Source: Granulicella sibirica (GTDB lineage: Bacteria; Acidobacteriota; Terriglobia; Terriglobales; Acidobacteriaceae). Taken from it: a stretch of 64,000 bases of DNA. The translations under genes were made by a program, and so were the position numbers. How positions within the stretch are numbered: the stretch's first letter is position 1; every line of letters starts with the position of its first letter. Below are positions 16,838 through 26,700 of this stretch, piece after piece. The notes below the pieces were generated by a model. That model saw nothing but the letters and a program-made list of their open reading frames with translations. It was not told where the DNA came from and searched no databases. The stretch is from contig NZ_RDSM01000005.1 of the NCBI RefSeq assembly GCF_004115155.1, positions 62,001 through 126,000 on the forward strand, read 5' to 3'.

Positions 16838-18094
16838 ATGTCAGACAATAACGACCACAACCCACTCAGCCGACGCAAATTTCTTGGAAACTCCTCCGCG
16901 GCTTTAGTCGCCATAGCAGGAATGCAGGTCGCCGCAGGGGCGCAAGAGACCACTCCCATTCGTTCCAGGGACCATCACCTGGTCAACGAACTGGAGCCGC
17001 AGCCGAAGAACGCCGCACTCGACGCACAGAACCCATCCTCAAACTTCAGCCCCGTAACCGACGCGGGCGGGCAACCACCCTTCAAATATCCCTTCTCGTT
17101 TTCACACAAACGTATCGAGGGTGGTGGCTGGACCCGTCAGGTCACCGTACGGGATATGCCCATGTCGAAGAAGATGGCCGGCGTGCAGATGCGCCTCATC
17201 AAGGGCGGCGTTCGTGAGTTGCACTGGCATGTTGGTGCTGAGTGGGCGTTTATGATCTCCGGCAGCGCACGCATCACGGCGGTCGATCAAAAGGGCCGGG
17301 GTTTCGTCGAGGACATCAACGAGGGAGACCTCTGGATCTTCCCAGGCGGCATCCCGCACTCCATCCAGGGCCTCGGACCAGATGGCGCGATGTTTCTTCT
17401 CGTATTCGACGACGGAAACTTCAACGAGTTCGAGACCTTCCTTCTCACCGACTGGCTGCACCACACCATGCCGGAAGTCCTGGCAAAAAACTTCGACGTG
17501 CCGGAAAGTACGTTCGCGAAGGTTCCGCCAAAGGAGCTTTTCATCTTCGAGCGCGACCTTCCCCGTCCTCTTGCGGAAGAGAAGAATGCGGTAGCAGCCG
17601 GCACGGGCACCGTTCCGAATTCCTTTGCCTTCTTTACCAGCAAGATGGCTCCGACAAAGGTGACCAAAGGCGGCGAGGTCAAGATCGTCGACGTCACGAA
17701 CTTTCCCGCTTCGAACATCGCTGCGGCGATCGTCACGCTGAAGCCCGGCGGACTACGCGAATTGCACTGGCACCCGAATGAGGATGAGTGGCAGTACTAC
17801 GTGAAAGGCAGCGGACGCATGACCGTCTTCGCCGCCGGGGGACGTGCCCGCACCATGGACTTCCAGGCGGGTGACGTAGGGTATATCGATCGCTCCGTCC
17901 CTCACTTCGTGGAAAATACCGGGACAGAAGATCTCGTCTTCCTCGAAGTCTTCCCCACTCCGAACTACGAAGACATTTCGCTGGCCGAGTGGCTCGCGCA
18001 TACCCCTTCCCGACTCGTCGACCAGCACCTCGGTACTGGCGAAGATTTCCTCAACAAGATTCAGAAGAAAGAAGCAGTGATCACGCCCCAGTAG
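16838..18094 (+). CDS. oxdC: bicupin oxalate decarboxylase, Tat-exported
   Basis: Converts oxalate to formate and CO2 using manganese. Both cupin domains have complete ligand sets: His 129, His 131, Glu 135, His 174 in the first, and His 310, His 312, Glu 317, His 356 in the second. The spacing equals that of Bacillus OxdC. The active-site lid of Bacillus OxdC (SENST) aligns with NEFET at residues 196-200, keeping the catalytic glutamate at 197. The N-terminus SRRKFLGNSSAALVAIAG is a twin-arginine signal, so the folded enzyme should act outside the cytoplasm. AAAGGGATGA precedes the ATG. It lies 23 bases after the porin and before an OxlT-like transporter. Confidence 0.92.
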   Translation: MSDNNDHNPLSRRKFLGNSSAALVAIAGMQVAAGAQETTPIRSRDHHLVNELEPQPKNAALDAQNPSSNFSPVTDAGGQPPFKYPFSFSHKRIEGGGWTRQVTVRDMPMSKKMAGVQMRLIKGGVRELHWHVGAEWAFMISGSARITAVDQKGRGFVEDINEGDLWIFPGGIPHSIQGLGPDGAMFLLVFDDGNFNEFETFLLTDWLHHTMPEVLAKNFDVPESTFAKVPPKELFIFERDLPRPLAEEKNAVAAGTGTVPNSFAFFTSKMAPTKVTKGGEVKIVDVTNFPASNIAAAIVTLKPGGLRELHWHPNEDEWQYYVKGSGRMTVFAAGGRARTMDFQAGDVGYIDRSVPHFVENTGTEDLVFLEVFPTPNYEDISLAEWLAHTPSRLVDQHLGTGEDFLNKIQKKEAVITPQ

Positions 18095-18112
18095 ATTGAA
18101 GATGCAACTTAT

Positions 18113-18150
18113 ACTGCGGATGCGCTCTTGAAGGCATCCGCAGTTCTCAT
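18113..18150 (+). terminator. hairpin between oxalate decarboxylase and antiporter genes
   Basis: ACTGCGGATGC (18113-18123) and GCATCCGCAGT (18134-18144) are perfect 11-bp inverted repeats around a 10-base loop, followed by TCTCATCCTT. It could be a partial terminator that lowers expression of the transporter relative to the decarboxylase, or a transcript-stabilising stem. The U-tract is weak. Confidence 0.6.
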
Positions 18151-18183
18151 CCTTGTGTACGGCAAGAGCGGGAGTCATACGTC

Positions 18184-19392
18184 ATGAAAGTCAATCGTTG
18201 GGGGATTGCCCTCGCCGGTATCGTCCTGCAGGTCGTACTCGGATCCGTCTACGCGTGGAGTGTCTTCCGCACGCCACTTACCAGGCAATTTCACTGGACA
18301 ATCTCTCAAGTCACCCTCACGTTCACCATTTGCATCGTTGTCCTTGGCTTCGCCGCCTTCTTTGGAGGTCTGTGGCTTGCCAAGGCCGGCCCGCGTACCG
18401 TTGCCGTAACCGGCGCGTTGCTCTACGGTCTAGGAACATTCCTTGCGAGCTTCTCCGGGAATAGCCTGTGGATCCTGTATGCCACGTACGGCTTGATCGG
18501 CGGCATCGGACTCGGATTCGCCTACATTGTCCCCGTCGCTGTCCTCGTCAAGTGGTTTCCGGATCGCCGAGGCTTCATCACTGGTGTTGCCGTGGGAGGC
18601 TTCGGTACGGGGGCTCTCATCACGGCTCCGGTTGCGACACACCTCATGGCCAGTTTTGGCGTCCTTCGCACGTTTGCGTTGCTGGGTGTCGCATACGCGG
18701 TTCTCGGAGTGGTCGCTTCCCTCTTCATGCGCAACCCGGACAAGGACTGGAAGCCTGAGGGCTGGGTACCATCCGCCGCGCTCAAAGCACAGCGAAACTC
18801 AGTTGATCACACGCTGGGCGAGGCGCTCAAAACCTGGCAGTGGTGGGCTCTCTGGGCGATCCTGTTCCTGAACACCAGCGCGGGCATCTCCCTGATCTCG
18901 CAGGAGTCCCCTGTCTTCCAGGAGCTAGCTAAGGTCAGCGTCATCGTGGCCGCCGGGATGGTGGGGATCGTCAGCATCGGCAACGCCGTCGGCCGGGTCT
19001 TCTGGGCTTGGGTGTCCGACCTGCTGAGTCGCCGCACGACGTTCCTCGTTACGTTTCTCTTGCAAGTAATCCTCTTCTGGTTTCTGCCGGGAGTCGCGGG
19101 CGCTACCACGCTCACCGCCGTCACATTCCTTATCCTGATGTGCTACGGCGGCGGCTTCGGGACGATGCCGGCGTTTGCGGCGGACTACTTCGGCTCATCG
19201 AACGTAGGCTCCATCTACGGACTGATGCTCACAGCCTGGGGGGCTGCCAGCGCCTTCGGCCCGCTTCTCGTAGCTCACATGCGCCAGACGAGTGGCAACT
19301 ACCGCAGTGGATTCCATACTCTCGCACTCATCGTATTGGTTGCGACGATCATTCCGCTCGCGATTCGACCTCCCGCAGCCTCATCCAGCTAG
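18184..19392 (+). CDS. major facilitator transporter, OxlT-like oxalate/formate antiporter
   Basis: A 402-residue inner-membrane protein with about 12 hydrophobic segments. The N-terminus WGIALAGIVLQVVLGSVYAW, the motif VPVAVLVKWFPDRRGFITG and the later YGGGFGTMPAFAADYFG are characteristic of the OxlT branch of the major facilitator superfamily. GGGAG sits about 9 bases before the ATG. Oxalobacter OxlT exchanges oxalate for formate. Here the decarboxylase is predicted to be exported, so this carrier may instead bring formate, or either anion, inward to the cytoplasmic formate dehydrogenase. Last gene of the oxalate operon. Confidence 0.87.
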   Translation: MKVNRWGIALAGIVLQVVLGSVYAWSVFRTPLTRQFHWTISQVTLTFTICIVVLGFAAFFGGLWLAKAGPRTVAVTGALLYGLGTFLASFSGNSLWILYATYGLIGGIGLGFAYIVPVAVLVKWFPDRRGFITGVAVGGFGTGALITAPVATHLMASFGVLRTFALLGVAYAVLGVVASLFMRNPDKDWKPEGWVPSAALKAQRNSVDHTLGEALKTWQWWALWAILFLNTSAGISLISQESPVFQELAKVSVIVAAGMVGIVSIGNAVGRVFWAWVSDLLSRRTTFLVTFLLQVILFWFLPGVAGATTLTAVTFLILMCYGGGFGTMPAFAADYFGSSNVGSIYGLMLTAWGAASAFGPLLVAHMRQTSGNYRSGFHTLALIVLVATIIPLAIRPPAASSS

Positions 19393-19746
19393 CCTTCTGC
19401 ATCAGTCTCTAGACCAATGAGTGCATACGCTGGAGAGGAGCGCTCTTACAAGCTCTTATCGAGAGTGATCGGCAGATTGAGCGCCGGTCACATGACTGGG
19501 AAGCCGCGTCTTATCTCTCCACCATGCCAGGCCGCTGAGCAAATCTGCCCCAGCGTACAGTGTCCGCACGGAAAGCCGTCATGCAATGTGCGCAACAGGC
19601 TGCGGGGGCGCAGCGTGCTGGAAAAGCCAGATGTGGAGCCGATAATTTCAAAGCACACATTCCTCCTCCTTCGAGGCGACGCTTTGAGAGAATAGAAGAG
19701 TTGCTTGTCACGAAACTCATGACGTATCTCGAGGAGATGTCTTCCC
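19393..19746. other. intergenic region after the oxalate operon
   Basis: About 350 bases. A 92-codon frame (19417-19695) is present but shows no recognisable domain or convincing start, so I do not call it. GAGGAG at about 19733 is the ribosome binding site of the next gene. Confidence 0.4.
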
Positions 19747-21369
19747 ATGAAACGGTTTGAAATGCTGGTCGCTTTCGCACTCCTCCTGGATGGACCTTTG
19801 GCTGCGTCTGCGCTTGGTCAAGGGGACCTTCATCGTGCCCAGCAAGCGATCAAGCACGTCGTGGTCATCTTTCAGGAGAATGTTTCGTTCGATCACTATT
19901 TCGGAACCTACCCCCATGCGCTCAATCCAGCCGGTGAGCCGAGGTTCGATGCACTCCCTGGTACCCCCGCCATCGACGGCTACACCGACGATCTCCTCAA
20001 GAGGAATCCAAATTTTCTGAATGAGGAGAATGAAGCAGGCCGCGCGAACCCCTTCCGGCTGAAGCGAATTCAGGCCGCTACCGCGGATCAGGATCACAGT
20101 TATGGCCCTGAACAACAGGCGTTTCACGTCGGCAGGATGGACCTTTTTCCGAAATCGGTGGGCCACCCCGACGGACCTCGCGCACCCGGCGAACATACCG
20201 CGACTGCGGCAACCAGCGGGCTGACCATGGGATATTTCGACGGCAATACCGTGACGGCTTACTGGAACTATGCACAACGCTTCGCCATGAGCGACCGTCA
20301 ATTTGACGTAATCTTCGGTCCATCCACACCGGGTGCCATCAATCTCGCATCCGGCCAGACCAACGGCGCAGTCAATGATCAGAATGCCGAAGGCGGCATC
20401 GTGGCGGACGGGAGCGGCGGATTTACGATGATCGCCGATCCCCAACCCTCCGGCGATATATGCTCCAGCACCTCGGACGCCCTTGTCCATATGACGGGAA
20501 AGAACATCGGCGACCTGCTGAATGCACACAAGATCTCCTGGGGCTTCTTTCAGGGCGGCTTCGATCTCTCTTCGGTGAACTCCAATGGATCGACAGGATG
20601 CCGGCGCAGTTCTCGATCCGAGTGGGCCCAGGTCCTGAAACGCGACTATCTGCCCCATCATGAGCCCTTTCAGTACTACAAATCCACCGCGAACCCAAAG
20701 CATATCCGTCCTTCTTCGGCGAATGTCGTAGGAGCAAGTGACGACGGCGGCGCGAATCATCAATACGACGTGCATGACTTCTTCGACGCGGTGAAAGCCG
20801 GCAACTTCCCTACGGTCAGCTTTCTCAAGGCGCCCGGGTATGAAGATGGGCACGCAGGCTATTCAAGTCCGCTAGATGAACAGGCGTTTGTAGTCAGCAT
20901 CTTGAATATGCTGCAGGATCAGAAGGCGTGGAACAACACCGTGGTTGTCATCGCATACGACGACTCGGATGGATGGTATGACCATCGCATGGCTAAGACG
21001 ATCAATGGCTCTCACACGCAGGCAGATGCGCTCGATAGTCCTGCAAAGTGTGGCGATGGCGACACCGCCCTGCCCGGCGTTGATGCCCACGCCGCTCATG
21101 CCCAGGGTCGCTGTGGCCCCGGACCACGTCTTCCCCTGCTCATGATCTCTCCCTGGGCGAAACCCAACTACGTTGATCACACACAAACTGATCAGACTTC
21201 TATTCTTCGATTGATTGAAGACCTTTACCTCGGCGGAGAACGTATCGGTGGAGGATCGTTCGATGAGCATTCTGGATCCCTCTTTGGGATGCTGGACTTC
21301 AGCAAATCAAGGCCTCAAAACACCCGCCTCCTAATCCTTGATCCAGAGACTGGCACCGCGAAGAAGTAG
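19747..21369 (+). CDS. phosphoesterase family protein (phospholipase C / acid phosphatase AcpA-like), exported
   Basis: A 540-residue enzyme of the phosphoesterase (phospholipase C) family. After a signal peptide (MKRFEMLVAFALLLDGPLAA, cleavage near ASALGQ) comes the family start IKHVVVIFQENVSFDHYFGT with the metal-binding and catalytic region. Further conserved parts are SDRQFDVIFGPSTPGAINL, VVIAYDDSDGWYDH and RLPLLMISPWAKPNYVDHT. Members hydrolyse phospholipid head groups or other phosphomonoesters. GAGGAG precedes the ATG. It is followed after 6 bases by the multicopper oxidase gene, so the two are probably translated from one message. Confidence 0.88.
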   Translation: MKRFEMLVAFALLLDGPLAASALGQGDLHRAQQAIKHVVVIFQENVSFDHYFGTYPHALNPAGEPRFDALPGTPAIDGYTDDLLKRNPNFLNEENEAGRANPFRLKRIQAATADQDHSYGPEQQAFHVGRMDLFPKSVGHPDGPRAPGEHTATAATSGLTMGYFDGNTVTAYWNYAQRFAMSDRQFDVIFGPSTPGAINLASGQTNGAVNDQNAEGGIVADGSGGFTMIADPQPSGDICSSTSDALVHMTGKNIGDLLNAHKISWGFFQGGFDLSSVNSNGSTGCRRSSRSEWAQVLKRDYLPHHEPFQYYKSTANPKHIRPSSANVVGASDDGGANHQYDVHDFFDAVKAGNFPTVSFLKAPGYEDGHAGYSSPLDEQAFVVSILNMLQDQKAWNNTVVVIAYDDSDGWYDHRMAKTINGSHTQADALDSPAKCGDGDTALPGVDAHAAHAQGRCGPGPRLPLLMISPWAKPNYVDHTQTDQTSILRLIEDLYLGGERIGGGSFDEHSGSLFGMLDFSKSRPQNTRLLILDPETGTAKK

Positions 21370-21375
21370 ACCCTG

Positions 21376-22992
21376 ATGAGTTCTTGGAATAGACGAAGAG
21401 TGCTTCACGGCATCGGACTAACGTCGGCGGACGTTCTCGTGAAGCGCGCGTTTGGACAGGGAAGCTGGCACGCGGCTCCGCAGGGGGCTGAAACGCCGTC
21501 TCACAAACCCACCACCCTGAACGCTATGAAGCTTGAGCCCTTCGTGGATCCCCTCCCTCTTCCAGAGTTGCAGGCTCCGCAAGGCCATCGCAGTGACAAA
21601 GCCCTGGGTGCCACGGAGGCGCCCTACTATTCCGTCTCCATCAAGAAGATAAGTGCGAAGCTGCATCGAGACTTGCCTGCTACGGCACTCTGGTCCTACG
21701 GAAACTCCGCGGCCCCTATTCTTTGGGAAGCTCGCAAAGACCAGGGAATTCTGATCGACTGGATCAATCACCTGCCTCCAACCCACATCCTTCCGTTGGA
21801 TTCGCCGATGGCGGGTATGCTCCATGCTCCTGATACACGAACGGTCGCGCATCTCCACGGCGCACGCGTTCCTTCTGTAAGTGATGGATATCCTGAAGAC
21901 TGGTTTGGTCCGGGAGGACACAAGCTGTGCTTCTATCCAAACCAGCAGAACGCATGTGCGTTGTGGGCCCACGATCATGCCATGGGAGTAAGCCGTTTGA
22001 ATGTGATCGCGGGGCTCACAGCCTGGTATATCTTGCGGGATGAAGAGGAGGATGCGCTCGGCTTGCCATCCGGGAAATATGAGGTTCCGCTCTTCCTTTA
22101 CGATCGCAGCTTTACCCCGTCGGGGCAACTCTACTATCCGAATCCGCCCGATGAAGGAGCGTGGGCTCAGGAGTTTCTTGGCGACGCTATGCTCGTCAAT
22201 GGAAAGATTCAACCGTATCTGCAGGTGGAGCCGCGAAAATATCGCTTTCGCGTCGCCAATACTGCTAATTCACGCTTCTTCTCTCTTGGCCTTTCGAATG
22301 GCGGCAGCTTCATCGTCATTGGATCCGATCAGGGACTACTTGGTGAGGCTTTCACGACCTCTCGCCTTGTTCTGGGTCCATCAGAGCGATCAGATATAGT
22401 GATTGACTTTAGTGTCTCGCCAGGCAAGCAGATCAACTTGATCAGTGACTCCCTCGAGATAATGCAATTCCGGGTCGGGACGGAAAAGCTAACCGATAGC
22501 AGTCGTATCCCGAGCAGGCTTCGTGATATCGACCGCATTCCCGAAAGAGAGTCGATTCGAACACGCTTCATGACGCTCAACGAGTTCGACGGTGACAACG
22601 GCGAAGCCACCATGATGCTGCTCAATCGCAAACACTGGAACGATCCCGTCACCGAAATTGTAGGGTTGAATACCACTGAGATCTGGAGCTTTGCGAACCT
22701 CACGCAGGATGTCCATCCAATTCACCTCCACCTCGTGCGTTTTCAGGTGCTGGATCGGCAGCCGTTCTCAGTAGAGGACTACTTGAACGACGAATCGATC
22801 CGTTACATCGCGCCAAAGCGATCACCCGGGCCACAGGAGATGGGATGGAAGGACGTCGTGCAGTGTCCCCCTGAAACGGTAACGAGAATCATTGTGCGCT
22901 TCGGTCCCTACACCGGCCGATACCTATGGCACTGCCACATACTCGAACACGAAGCAAATGACATGATGCGGCCATACCTTGTAGAGAGGTAG
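21376..22992 (+). CDS. multicopper oxidase, CotA/bilirubin-oxidase-like laccase
   Basis: Oxidises phenolic or other small reductants and reduces O2 to water. All four copper-binding motifs are present: HLHG (159-162), HDH (199-201), HPIHLHLVRF and WHCHILEHEANDMM (518-531). The last supplies the type 1 copper Cys 520 and the axial methionine in the same arrangement as Bacillus CotA. The N-terminus SSWNRRRVLHGIG has an RRR motif that could be a degenerate Tat signal, although the following stretch is only weakly hydrophobic. Possible roles are lignin/phenol oxidation, pigment formation or copper detoxification; none is proved by the sequence. Confidence 0.9.
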   Translation: MSSWNRRRVLHGIGLTSADVLVKRAFGQGSWHAAPQGAETPSHKPTTLNAMKLEPFVDPLPLPELQAPQGHRSDKALGATEAPYYSVSIKKISAKLHRDLPATALWSYGNSAAPILWEARKDQGILIDWINHLPPTHILPLDSPMAGMLHAPDTRTVAHLHGARVPSVSDGYPEDWFGPGGHKLCFYPNQQNACALWAHDHAMGVSRLNVIAGLTAWYILRDEEEDALGLPSGKYEVPLFLYDRSFTPSGQLYYPNPPDEGAWAQEFLGDAMLVNGKIQPYLQVEPRKYRFRVANTANSRFFSLGLSNGGSFIVIGSDQGLLGEAFTTSRLVLGPSERSDIVIDFSVSPGKQINLISDSLEIMQFRVGTEKLTDSSRIPSRLRDIDRIPERESIRTRFMTLNEFDGDNGEATMMLLNRKHWNDPVTEIVGLNTTEIWSFANLTQDVHPIHLHLVRFQVLDRQPFSVEDYLNDESIRYIAPKRSPGPQEMGWKDVVQCPPETVTRIIVRFGPYTGRYLWHCHILEHEANDMMRPYLVER

Positions 22993-23796
22993 GCTATGCC
23001 GGTGTCGTAGAACCGAGGCCGCGCTTTGCCCGGTGATTCCGATATCAGGTACGCTCGCGTTTCGCAATTCAGGAGATCAACTCAGGACTAGCTGTACCGC
23101 GTTGATTCGGTTACTGCCGTCGGTAGGGAAAGGCTCCGAGCACTCATTGTTCTGCCATGTGACATTGCCGACACCTATCCACCCTGTCGCCACTCCACTT
23201 TTGTATTGACACATACATCGGCCTTACATAGTCTTCAACCATCGAAACAACTTGAATGACCACGGTAAGCATACGGTCCAGCAGATATGCTCAGGCTTCG
23301 TGACCAGCCTGGGACATGAGCGAATTAAAATTCGCAATTATGCAGTGAGTCGATTCCCGGAGGTTCCCCTGTATCTTCCGATCTTCATGATCTCCTCCTC
23401 ATCACCGGCTTCGAATTGTCAGTGGGTGGGAATCTTCTTGCCAGACCCACTTACCCGCTCCAGATCCTTTTCCGGCACGAACGGCTATAGATAGTAAGTG
23501 CATCTTTGCTTAGGCCTTCGGATAGGCGATGTCGCCTAGGGAACCGGAGATGGGTCTAAGCGCCAAAGAATAGTATCCGTTCCCTACCGCGGCGCACGAA
23601 GTTCGCATGCAGGTGCCGAGATTCGGCCGCCAGTGAACCGCATGTTTATTTGGGATGAACCTCTACACCATCCAGAGTCGCAACTTATTTGGCCTAAGCG
23701 TACCGCGGTAAACAAGAGTGCTTGCTTTCAAGGTATGTCAGCTTCATTTGAGTTTATAGATCCACTATTCTTGCAACCGTCTAACGGGAGACCATC
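22993..23796. other. intergenic region before TonB-dependent receptor
   Basis: About 800 bases with no gene I can support; an 80-codon frame at 23252-23494 has no recognisable features. A small inverted repeat, TAGGCGA-TG-TCGCCTA at about 23522-23537, can form a hairpin. The promoter of the receptor must lie near the right end; GGGAG is 8 bases before its ATG. No known riboswitch motif was recognised. Confidence 0.4.
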
Positions 23797-26700
23797 ATGA
23801 TTGTTGATCGGCGAAGCCCGCCTGCAGGCAGGAGCGTTCTTCACAGCACAATGTCTTTTCTGTGCACCGGCGGTGCCCTGTTACTTTGCATTTTCAGCCT
23901 TGCGACGCAGAATCTCTACGCGCAGAACACGACGGCGGACGTAGTCGGCACGGCGACGGATGTCTCTGGTGCCGTGATCGCTGGCGCAAGCGTAGTGCTC
24001 ACCGACGTTGACACGCAGGAAAAGAGGACCCTCGTCACCAACGATGCGGGTCAATATGCTTTTACCCTTCTCAAGCCAAGCCACTACTCTCTTACGATCA
24101 CAAGCCAGGGCTTCAAGACAGCCACAATTGCATCCTTCAACCTGTCCGCAGGCGATCGTGCTCGAGAGGATGCGCACCTTGTGATCGGAGGGCAGGACCA
24201 GGTCGTCGAAGTAGAGGCGCAGGCTCCCGCGCTGCAGTCCGACTCCTCCGTCATGAGTAACACCGTTACCGAGACAGCCACGCAGGAACTGCCACTCAAT
24301 GGCCGTAATTTCTACAACCTTGTCCAGATAACGGCGGGGGCGACGGAGGGCCTGAACAACGGCCTGGCCAGCGGTAACCGTCCCGATGACCGCCGCCTGA
24401 CCTCGTCCGTCTCGGTCAACGGCCAGGCCGATGTAATCAACAACCAACTCATCGATGGCATGGACAATAACGAACGTGTTATCGGTTCGATCGGCGTCCG
24501 GCCTGCCGTCGACGCCATCCAGGAAGTCAACATCCAGACCAACACGTTTACGGCGGAGTCGGGACGGTCCGCCGGCGCCATCATTAACGTCATCACGAAG
24601 TCGGGCACGAACCAACTCCACGGTACGTTGTACGAGTTTTTCCGCAACACCGTGCTCAATGCGAACCCGTACAAATTCGGACAGGCTATTCCAAAGCCGG
24701 CTTACCGTCAGAACCAATACGGTGGAAGCATCGGCGGCCCGATCCTGAAAGACCGCACCTTCTTCTTCGGCGACTATGAAGGTTTCCGCCTGTCCCGTTC
24801 GCTCAATCCGACGCAGACCACCGTTCCTACTGCCTTCGAGCGCGCTAGTCCGGGCAACTTTACCGACAATCCCGCTCTCAATACGACCGTCACACCGACC
24901 GATAAAGCTGGTCTGGCATACTTCAACCTCTTTCCTCTACCCACCAGCACGGCCTTCACCAACAACTACACAGCTACTCCGTCAAACACGCAGGTTGGCG
25001 ATACCGTAGATGGGCGCGTCGATCACCGCTTCAGCACAACGGACTTCGGCTTCATCCGCTACACCTTCAACCGGCTCATCACCAACGTTGGAGGTCTGTT
25101 CCCGACGGTTACATCTGCGGGCCTCAGCATCTCGCCCGGTGGAAATCTCAGCAGCTATGCCGGTCCGGCCAAGAGTCTCGCCCACCAGGTTCAGTTCAAC
25201 TACATCCACACGTTCACGCCGAATCTGCTGCTCGAACTCAAGGCAGGCTATACCTTCCTCAACAACCTTCAGAACCCGCTCAACTTCGGCACGGCCCCAA
25301 ACACCGCCTTCGGCCAGCAGAACATCAATTTCAGTTCGCGGACGAATGAGCTTTCGCCAGTGACCATCAGCCAGGGAGCGACGCTCGGAGGCCACCCTCC
25401 CATCGTCTATCTCGAGAACACCTGGCAGTATGTCGGTGCGGTGAGTTGGACGCATGGTAAGCAGACGATCAAACTCGGTGGAGGTGTGATTCGCCGCCAG
25501 GACACGACCACCCAGACTGACTCCGCCTCCGGTTCGTGGACCATCGCAAACTTCACCACCCTTCTTACCGGTACGTATACGAGTCTGAGCCGCACCGACA
25601 TCCTCTTTCAGCCACATAACCGTACATGGGAGCCCCACGCCTATGTGCAGGACGACTGGCATGTCGCCCAGAACCTTACTCTCAACCTGGGCATTCGCTA
25701 CGATCTCTACACGCCATACACGGATACCAACAACATCCTCTCCAACTTTGATACGGACCAGGGAAAGCTCGTCGTCGCGGGAAGCACCGCCGACGGCCAT
25801 GGGAACGTTCGTGTCGACTACAGCAACATCGCGCCACGGGTAGGCTTCGCCCTTACCCCGATGCCCAAGACCGTCATCCGCGGTGGTTTCGGGATGAGCT
25901 TTGCGCCCGAGAACCTCACGTCCGGCTCGGCGTTGGTCAACCAGCCATTCAACTCCACGATCGGCCCATGCAGCACCACATCGCCCTGCGACCCAAGTCA
26001 CGTACACTTCGGCGACGGGTTGCCAGTTCCAGTTGCAAATTCAGCGACGAATCCCACAGGCGCTGTGGCAGCCGCTCTCGACACGCACTTCAAGTCCACC
26101 TATATCGAGCAGTTCAACCTCACCGTCGAACGCGAGTTCGGCGGCAATGTCGCCACACTCTCTTACGTCGGCGAACTAGGCCGGCGACTCGCCTACTATC
26201 TGCCTGATGTCAACCCAGCCATTCCCAATAGCCAGTCGTTCGTCAACCCGAGCGCTGCAACACTCGCCGTTTCCACCTTCAACTACAACACCCTTCGCGC
26301 GTTCTACGGCACCTCTCCTGGCATCACCCAAGTACCCTACTTCACGAGCAAAGGAATCTCCTCGTATAACGCGTTGCAAGCCGTGCTCAAACGCCGCTTG
26401 ACCAAGGGTCTCGACTTCGCCGTCACGTATACCTACGCCCACAATCTCGACGACGCCGAGACGATCAGCAACGACGGAGGCGACGGCTTTGGCTCCGTCC
26501 CCTCCCTCGTTCCGCAACTCGAGTACGGCAATGCCAACCTCGACGTGCGGCATCGCGGCACCGGCGCCTTCAACTATACCCTCCCCTTTGGAAATGACCT
26601 GACTGGCTATCGCGGGCTCCTGGCTAAGGGCTGGCAGTTCAACGGGCTGGTGGTTCTCAATACTGGCCTTCCTTTCTCCATCACCAACATCGCCAATCGC

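Noticed and set aside
19717..20853. 378-codon leftward frame opposite the phosphoesterase
   Set aside because: The rightward frame has a signal peptide and full family motifs; the leftward one has none.
24982..26007. 341-codon leftward frame opposite the TonB receptor
   Set aside because: Shadow of a well-supported receptor gene; no recognisable protein.
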